Origin: Tritrichomonas musculus
Lineage: Eukaryota > Parabasalia > Tritrichomonadida > Tritrichomonadidae
NCBI GenBank assembly: GCA_039105265.1
Contig: JAPFFF010000005.1
Coordinates: forward strand, 1,550,001 to 1,614,000
Length of the DNA stretch: 64,000 nucleotides
Direction of reading: 5' to 3'
The notes below the pieces were generated by a model. That model was not told where the DNA came from, did no database searches, and saw nothing but the letters and a program-made list of their open reading frames with translations. The position numbers and the translations under genes are program-made. The stretch's first letter is position 1. Each line of letters opens with the position of its first letter. Below are positions 58,937-64,000 of this stretch, piece after piece.

Positions 58937-61900
58937 ATGGACTTCAACAAACTTTCAAGAGAAGAATTGATAAAACTTGTTCAAACACAGCAAAATCAAA
59001 TACAGAGATTACAGAGAAGTGGCTTGTCGGGGAAAAAGATGAAAACCAATATATCAAAGGCAAATGTAGATAATGACATAATGAACTTGTCTATAGACTT
59101 TTATGAAGAATCAAAGACACAAGCAAGACAAGCATACGAAAAAAGAGTACAAGAAGTGGATGATCAAGAGTTATTTCAAAGAGAACTCAAAAGACTCATG
59201 TTTATGGCTGCAAAAGAGTTCTCCTTTGACGTCGATATTGGAGACAGTGAGTGCAAGAGACTCGCATTTACAGAGATGCTTCGACACTGCTATAAGATTC
59301 GAAATAAATCAAAAGTTGTCGTCAAAGCATACACACTTGATGGACACGCAAAATGGTTCACTCTCAGCGACAAACATGACATAGAGAGCACAATAGGTCA
59401 CATATCAGGCGAATTAGACTTGTCAGAAGAGAAATCAGATACAAACCCAACTGTCAATTTTGAATTCATTCCAGTCAAATATGATGTACTTTTTCTGAGA
59501 AAACAACTAGACGATAAAGGAATTAAGTTCGATGTTATTAAAGAAGATGAAGATGACCATGCTTTATATCATGAAGAAGTCGAAATCGATCCAGATTATA
59601 GATCAACACCAGAAGGCTCATTCTTTCCTTTTATTAATTTATCTAATTTAGATCTCAGTGAATTCCAAATATTCTCAAAGATAGATAAGAAAAATTATAA
59701 AGACAATTGTTTTGTCTATGCTTTGATTCAGTCAGGAGTGTTCAATGATGAAGAAATAAATCACTTGCGATATTATGTTCAAACAAAATCGATACCAAAT
59801 AACAAAATCAAAGAGATATCAGAAAAATTCAAATGCAGTTTTGTCGTGAAAAGAATCGACGAAAGGTTTGATATTAAGCATCAAATGCAGATCAAAATAG
59901 ACACCAGAAAGAAAGGTTATGATCGAACAGTAGAGTTGCTTCTTTATAAAGATCACTACATGATATATAGGCCAATCAAATGCACCATCTATTATCTTGA
60001 ACATGCAAAAGAAATAGACGAAAAGTTCAAAGATGATAAAAACCGCTTCATGATCAAAGGCATCAAAGGCGAAAAGATTTTTTATTCAGAAAATGGCACT
60101 CTTCCAATGATGATATTCAGAAAAATGTTTGAGCTCAATATGTTCAGAGAGATAAGAAGCTGCGAATTATCCATATTGAATACAACCGAATATGATGGAT
60201 TGAATGATTACATTGATCTTGATTATAATGAAGAATTATGCACAAAAATAATAGACTCGAATAAAGATAAGAAGAAAGAGAAAGATTGGTCTAGAGTATA
60301 TTATTCAGATTTTGAAACAGACACTACTGTATCTCCTCATCGTCCTTATTTGAATTGCACAGTGTATCGTGAAGGCCAAAATATTCACAAAATAAGCTTT
60401 GAAGGTGAAAACATTGATCGTCAGCTTCTCAATTATCTATACAATAATTCACTAACTTATTTTCACAATTTAAAGTACGATGGTTGCTTTTTCATCAATA
60501 CTCCTGGATGGAAAACACAAATAACTGAAAGAACAGGCACAGTTTTGCAAGTCATTATGCTCAAGTATGCTTCAAATGGTAAATTAGTGAAAAAGCTTAC
60601 GTTTCGCAATTCCTATTCAATTATTCCATCGGCTCTCAGGAATTTTGCATCTATGTTTAATTTAGATGTGCATAAAGAGGTTATGGCATACAAAATATAC
60701 ACTGAAGAAAACATTCAAAAAGCTGTTCTGCCAATCAATGAATTCTATGAGCAGTATAGAAAAGAGAACGATGGCAAAGATGAAAGCAAACAAATCCTAG
60801 AAAATGCCAAAATAAGTGAAGCATACAATGAAAAAAATGATTCAATTAATATTATGAAATATGCCAAGTTCTATTGTTTTAAGGATTGTATCGTTCTTAT
60901 GAAAGGGCTTGAAAAATTTGATAAAGATTTGAAAGAAGTATTCAAACAAACAGGTACAGAAATGTTAGGCGTTAATAACTTTATTTCAATCTCATCTATC
61001 GGTTATCATTTCGCCAATAAATATGGATGTTTTGACGGTTGTTATCAATTAAGTGGCAAACCGCAAAACTTTATTCAAAGATGTGTAAGCGGAGGAAGAA
61101 CAATGACAGCATCAAATCAAAAGCAATATATAGAAGGAAGAATACAAGATTTTGATGCAGTTAGCCTTTATCCTTCAGCTATGTATGTAATGGATGGTGT
61201 TGCTAAAGGAAAACCGAAAATTTTGCCTCAAAATATAGACCATGATCAATTGATGAAATTTGACACTTTTTTTATTGAAATCAATATTAATGAAATCAAG
61301 TGCAAATCCGATAAGCCATATAAATTCGGGCAAGTCTTTAGACGAAATGATAAGGGCTCAAAAATATTTGACAATGACCCTGTTAGCAATTTTTATATTG
61401 ACAAGATTGCACTAATGGATTTAATAGAGTTCTATGATATCAAATACGAAATCATTCGTGGTTACTATTTTGATGAAGGATTTAATAAGAAGATAAATGA
61501 GTTCATTCTTGGATTATTTAATTTAAGACTCAAATATAAGAAAGAGAAGAATCCACTGCAGTCAACGATCAAATTGCTATTGAATTCAATCTATGGCAAA
61601 TCAATATTGAAAGCGATGAAAACCGAAACAAAAAGTGTACCCAGAGATGAGCTAATGAAATACATTTGGCGCAATTATAACTTTATCACAGAAATCTATG
61701 ATGAACCGACAATTGATAGATGCTATGTGAAAAAGCTGAAGCCGATCAATGATCATTTCAATCTCCCACAATTTGGTGCTAGCGTTCTTTCATGGTCAAA
61801 ACATTTGATGAATCGTGTTATGGCTAGTGCAGAACAAAATGGGATTGAAATATTCTATCAAGATACCGATAGCATGCACCTATATGAAGATGATGTGAAA

Positions 61901-62293
61901 AAAGTGGCAGAGATCTTTAAGGAGAAATATAATGCTGAATTAATAGGTGAAAACATGTGTCAATTTCATAATGATTTTGACGGTTTTGAGGGTGCAGTAG
62001 GCCAAATACATTCACGAAAACTGATCGCATTAGGCAAGAAAAGTTATTTAGATATCTTAGTCGATGAAGAAGGAAAAGAAGGATATCATATAAGACTCAA
62101 GGGCATTCCTCATCAAGTGATCATTAATAAATGTAAACGAATGGGCATCACAATTGAAGAACTCTATGAAAAATTGTATGCTGGGGCCAAAATGGAGTTC
62201 AATTTATTAGATGGCACAAATGCATTCAGAAAAACTCAAACTTTTCAGCAGACTAATATCAAAAAGTTTAGCAGGACCCTTAAATTCATTTAG
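58937..62293 (+). CDS. Protein-primed DNA polymerase B (Polinton pPolB)
   Basis: From the preferred start at 58937 (MDFNKLSREELIKL, after CACACTTAAA) the enzyme has about 1,118 residues; the upstream ATG at 58829 would add an unlikely hydrophobic leader. The 3'-5' exonuclease has YYSDFETDT (near 455), YFHNLKYDGCFF and YCFKDCIVL. The polymerase has DFDAVSLYPSAM (motif A, near 742), KLLLNSIYGKS (motif B, near 883) and FYQDTDSMHL (motif C, near 975), with large inserts between A and B as in protein-primed enzymes. The N-terminal ~450 residues include KKNYKDNCFVYALIQSG, which resembles a cysteine-protease-like or terminal-protein region. It copies the linear element from protein-capped ends. Confidence 0.93.
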   Translation: MDFNKLSREELIKLVQTQQNQIQRLQRSGLSGKKMKTNISKANVDNDIMNLSIDFYEESKTQARQAYEKRVQEVDDQELFQRELKRLMFMAAKEFSFDVDIGDSECKRLAFTEMLRHCYKIRNKSKVVVKAYTLDGHAKWFTLSDKHDIESTIGHISGELDLSEEKSDTNPTVNFEFIPVKYDVLFLRKQLDDKGIKFDVIKEDEDDHALYHEEVEIDPDYRSTPEGSFFPFINLSNLDLSEFQIFSKIDKKNYKDNCFVYALIQSGVFNDEEINHLRYYVQTKSIPNNKIKEISEKFKCSFVVKRIDERFDIKHQMQIKIDTRKKGYDRTVELLLYKDHYMIYRPIKCTIYYLEHAKEIDEKFKDDKNRFMIKGIKGEKIFYSENGTLPMMIFRKMFELNMFREIRSCELSILNTTEYDGLNDYIDLDYNEELCTKIIDSNKDKKKEKDWSRVYYSDFETDTTVSPHRPYLNCTVYREGQNIHKISFEGENIDRQLLNYLYNNSLTYFHNLKYDGCFFINTPGWKTQITERTGTVLQVIMLKYASNGKLVKKLTFRNSYSIIPSALRNFASMFNLDVHKEVMAYKIYTEENIQKAVLPINEFYEQYRKENDGKDESKQILENAKISEAYNEKNDSINIMKYAKFYCFKDCIVLMKGLEKFDKDLKEVFKQTGTEMLGVNNFISISSIGYHFANKYGCFDGCYQLSGKPQNFIQRCVSGGRTMTASNQKQYIEGRIQDFDAVSLYPSAMYVMDGVAKGKPKILPQNIDHDQLMKFDTFFIEININEIKCKSDKPYKFGQVFRRNDKGSKIFDNDPVSNFYIDKIALMDLIEFYDIKYEIIRGYYFDEGFNKKINEFILGLFNLRLKYKKEKNPLQSTIKLLLNSIYGKSILKAMKTETKSVPRDELMKYIWRNYNFITEIYDEPTIDRCYVKKLKPINDHFNLPQFGASVLSWSKHLMNRVMASAEQNGIEIFYQDTDSMHLYEDDVKKVAEIFKEKYNAELIGENMCQFHNDFDGFEGAVGQIHSRKLIALGKKSYLDILVDEEGKEGYHIRLKGIPHQVIINKCKRMGITIEELYEKLYAGAKMEFNLLDGTNAFRKTQTFQQTNIKKFSRTLKFI

Positions 62294-63023
62294 TTAACAC
62301 ATCCTTAACGTCTGCATCTTTAGCTGGCTTTACTTTAATTGAAACAAACAAAGGACTTTTTAAAGCGATAGGCTGAAATTGGAAATCGACTAAACTTAAT
62401 TCTAAATATTTTAAACTATCTGTGTTTGTTTTTATTTTTATTGGTTTTCCTTCTTTCTCAAAGTCATAAATCAGTGGCTTGCCGTCTATAGCCATTGTGT
62501 TTATATTTCCTATAACTGAAGGAGTATACTCTTGATCTCCAATAGCTGAATACATCGGATTACCTTGTAAAGAGACCAAATAAAGTTTTGTATGAGTTAT
62601 GATCGGCAAATCTGGCACAATAAAGGGTTCTTTAGGATCAATTGTCAAAGGCAACGGAGTGTTATATAATCCAGTCAATAATGCTGCTCTGTGAGATATT
62701 GATGTAATTGTTGTTTTCAAACTTGCTGTTATCTTAAATGTGCGTTTATTTTTATCATATTCCCATGCTAATTCACTTTTCTGACTAAAAATTTGTTCAA
62801 GTTGTTTGATAGAATAATGATAGGACTCAGAAAATTCAATAGTATGAACGGTTTTGCCAACTTGATATTTCATATAATCATCTTTTGTGCTTAATAATAT
62901 GTTTGAATTAGTGTTTATAGAAGACACATAATATTTTACATAGCTGCATTTCCAAGGTATATTCATCGTCAAAGACACAGTATGATATTTTTGTGAGTCA
63001 CGGCTTTGCATAGAAATTAACAT
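62286..63023 (-). CDS. Strand-rich Polinton protein, possible minor capsid
   Basis: The 245-residue protein is largely beta-strand with turns (YHTVSLTMNIPWKCSYVKYY; RTFKITASLKTTITSI; LYLVSLQGNPMYSAIG; SLVDFQFQPIALKSPLFVSI). That pattern and size would suit a single-jelly-roll minor capsid or a spike-base protein, but no diagnostic motif is present. Its end overlaps the polymerase stop by a few bases, and its start is only 16 bases from the divergent fibre-like gene. Confidence 0.55.
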   Translation of the reverse strand: MLISMQSRDSQKYHTVSLTMNIPWKCSYVKYYVSSINTNSNILLSTKDDYMKYQVGKTVHTIEFSESYHYSIKQLEQIFSQKSELAWEYDKNKRTFKITASLKTTITSISHRAALLTGLYNTPLPLTIDPKEPFIVPDLPIITHTKLYLVSLQGNPMYSAIGDQEYTPSVIGNINTMAIDGKPLIYDFEKEGKPIKIKTNTDSLKYLELSLVDFQFQPIALKSPLFVSIKVKPAKDADVKDVLTK

Positions 63024-63039
63024 TTATTTATTATTAAAT
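63024..63039. promoter_or_regulatory. 16-bp gap between two divergent start codons
   Basis: Only TTATTTATTATTAAAT separates the minus-strand ATG at 63023 from the plus-strand ATG at 63040. Transcripts from both genes must start here or inside the opposite gene, so this is either a minimal bidirectional promoter or an overlap of two promoters. Confidence 0.5.
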
Positions 63040-64000
63040 ATGTCGATTGGTTTATACTCAATTCAATCAAGTGAGGCTGAGACATTAAAATCAAATGGAA
63101 TAGAAATCAAAGTCGGAGAAGATGAGAATGGAAATAAAATTGTTCAAATAGAAGATGAAGATGGTTCTTCAGTTTTCTTCAATAACATTTATAATAAAAC
63201 AGAGATAGATGCTTATATAACTGCAGGTGCAGGTATAAAACCAGGAGATATAAAAAACTTATATAAGGTCAATATTTATCCAACAGGACAAATCAAGGTG
63301 AATGGCAAATTGACCAATGCTTTCACCTTAGAACAGCTTTATAAATGTTTGAATGATAATTCAGATGCTATTCAAAACTCTCTAAATCAATTGAAAATAG
63401 ACGCAACTTTTGATGTAAACCGTGAAATTTCAGACTTAACATTGAAAGGATTAGATTTTGATCTAAAGAATAAACATTATATCTCAACAGAAAACAATTC
63501 AATAAAGACATATAATCAATTAATAAGAGTACTCAATCAGTTTATTAAACATTCAAGGGCTATGACGGTTATCAGCCCAGATAATAAACTATTGAAAATG
63601 CTCCCCCTTAAAAAAGAGGATGGTGCTCAACTTTTGGATTATTGGGAGGATAAACGATGCTATTATGAAAAAGAAAAAGTAACCACAATTAATGAGATTA
63701 TTGAATCATTGAATATCACTCTTGAAAATTTATATAATTGGATGAAAACATTCAATAATTTGAAAGATTTCGGTTTTGACAGTTCATCAAATATTAAACC
63801 AGATGGAAAAGCAAAAGTGATAACGTATGAAGAAACCGAAAAAGAATCAGAACCATGGTATGGATCATTTTTGACCAAAAATAGAATGAAAACTAAAGAA
63901 GAACCTATCACAAATTTTGACCAAATGGTCAATGCAATCAATACAAACACAGAAACAATATCTCAAATGCATGAAGATATTATGGAAGGCTTAAATAATC
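63040..64000 (+). CDS. Fibre-like Polinton protein, 3' end outside window
   Basis: The frame is open from ATG at 63040 (MSIGLYSIQSSEAETLKSNG) to the window edge, 320 codons without a stop. It contains FFNNIYNKTEIDAYITAG, resembling the YTKxEID motif that recurs in phage and viral tail-fibre shafts, followed by Gly/Lys strand segments and several helices (INEIIESLNITLENLYNWM). A fibre or large structural protein is therefore possible; this is a motif-level inference. The gene is divergent from the strand-rich protein at 62286-63023. Confidence 0.55.
   Translation, partial: MSIGLYSIQSSEAETLKSNGIEIKVGEDENGNKIVQIEDEDGSSVFFNNIYNKTEIDAYITAGAGIKPGDIKNLYKVNIYPTGQIKVNGKLTNAFTLEQLYKCLNDNSDAIQNSLNQLKIDATFDVNREISDLTLKGLDFDLKNKHYISTENNSIKTYNQLIRVLNQFIKHSRAMTVISPDNKLLKMLPLKKEDGAQLLDYWEDKRCYYEKEKVTTINEIIESLNITLENLYNWMKTFNNLKDFGFDSSSNIKPDGKAKVITYEETEKESEPWYGSFLTKNRMKTKEEPITNFDQMVNAINTNTETISQMHEDIMEGLNN

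Larger units (their letters stand above)
52106..64000 (+). mobile_element. Polinton/Maverick B, replication-gene half, runs off the window
   Basis: Beginning with a terminal-type repeat, this block carries an SF3 helicase, a bZIP-like protein, a 26-bp minisatellite, a repeat protein, protein-primed DNA polymerase B, a strand-rich protein and a fibre-like protein that is open at the window edge. Integrase, ATPase, protease and capsid genes are expected beyond 64 kb if the element is complete. Most genes are open; I suspect about one break, in the repeat protein at 57.6-58.8 kb. Orientation matches element A, so the two appear head to tail. The identity of the terminal repeats suggests a young element. 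Confidence 0.7.

Overview
The window looks like a contig from a parabasalid protist (a trichomonad such as Tritrichomonas or Trichomonas). The case rests on very AT-rich DNA, intron-less genes packed on both strands, start codons a few bases downstream of TCA(T/C)(T/A) initiator-like motifs (for example at 5589-5594, 9949-9953, 24425-24430 and 26588-26592), Polinton/Maverick elements, a mariner of the Tvmar type, and protein families that trichomonads expand (kinases, HEAT proteins, SecA-like ATPases, single-pass surface proteins). The species is an inference; no ribosomal RNA or tRNA gene was seen.

Region 1 (1-20.5 kb) is host DNA. It holds a partial single-pass surface protein, a LIM-PARP fusion, an RCC1-repeat protein kinase whose frame is interrupted twice, a zinc-ribbon protein, RNase H2 subunit A, an MLF-family protein, an ERK-like MAP kinase with SEY in place of TEY, a HEAT-repeat protein like the PP2A scaffold, and a large secreted protein with a C-terminal LRAT/NlpC-like domain, also frame-interrupted twice. 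A structured, T-tract-terminated candidate non-coding RNA lies at 16.2 kb, with a separate long stem-loop just after it.

Region 2 (20.5-38.2 kb) is host DNA with wide AT-rich gaps. It holds a divergent pair of tiny paralogous proteins, a 271-bp fold-back element, a cluster of strong hairpins, a divergent alpha/beta-hydrolase pair (one intact, one dead), a 1,676-residue SecA-like ATPase with C-terminal membrane segments, and a 1,324-residue CH-like protein with repeated basic phosphosite-like motifs.

Region 3 (38.9-64 kb) is almost all mobile DNA. A decayed stretch resembling the N-terminal part of a Polinton DNA polymerase is followed by a small HUH Rep-like gene with a GC-rich hairpin in front of it. 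Next come an HNH nuclease gene carrying a mariner insertion with apparently perfect inverted termini, and a Polinton structural block: Ulp1-type protease, minor-capsid-like reading frames, retrovirus-type integrase with chromodomain, packaging ATPase, small virion-like proteins and the major capsid protein. This block ends at a 398-bp repeat at 50770-51167 whose inverted, nearly identical partner lies at 52106-52503. From there a replication block runs off the window: SF3 helicase, bZIP-like protein, a minisatellite, a repeat protein, protein-primed DNA polymerase B and a fibre-like protein. The simplest reading is two Polintons of one family in the same orientation, the right end of one facing the left end of the next across about 0.94 kb. 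The alternative is one Polinton split by a hairpin-like insertion flanked by TTAA.
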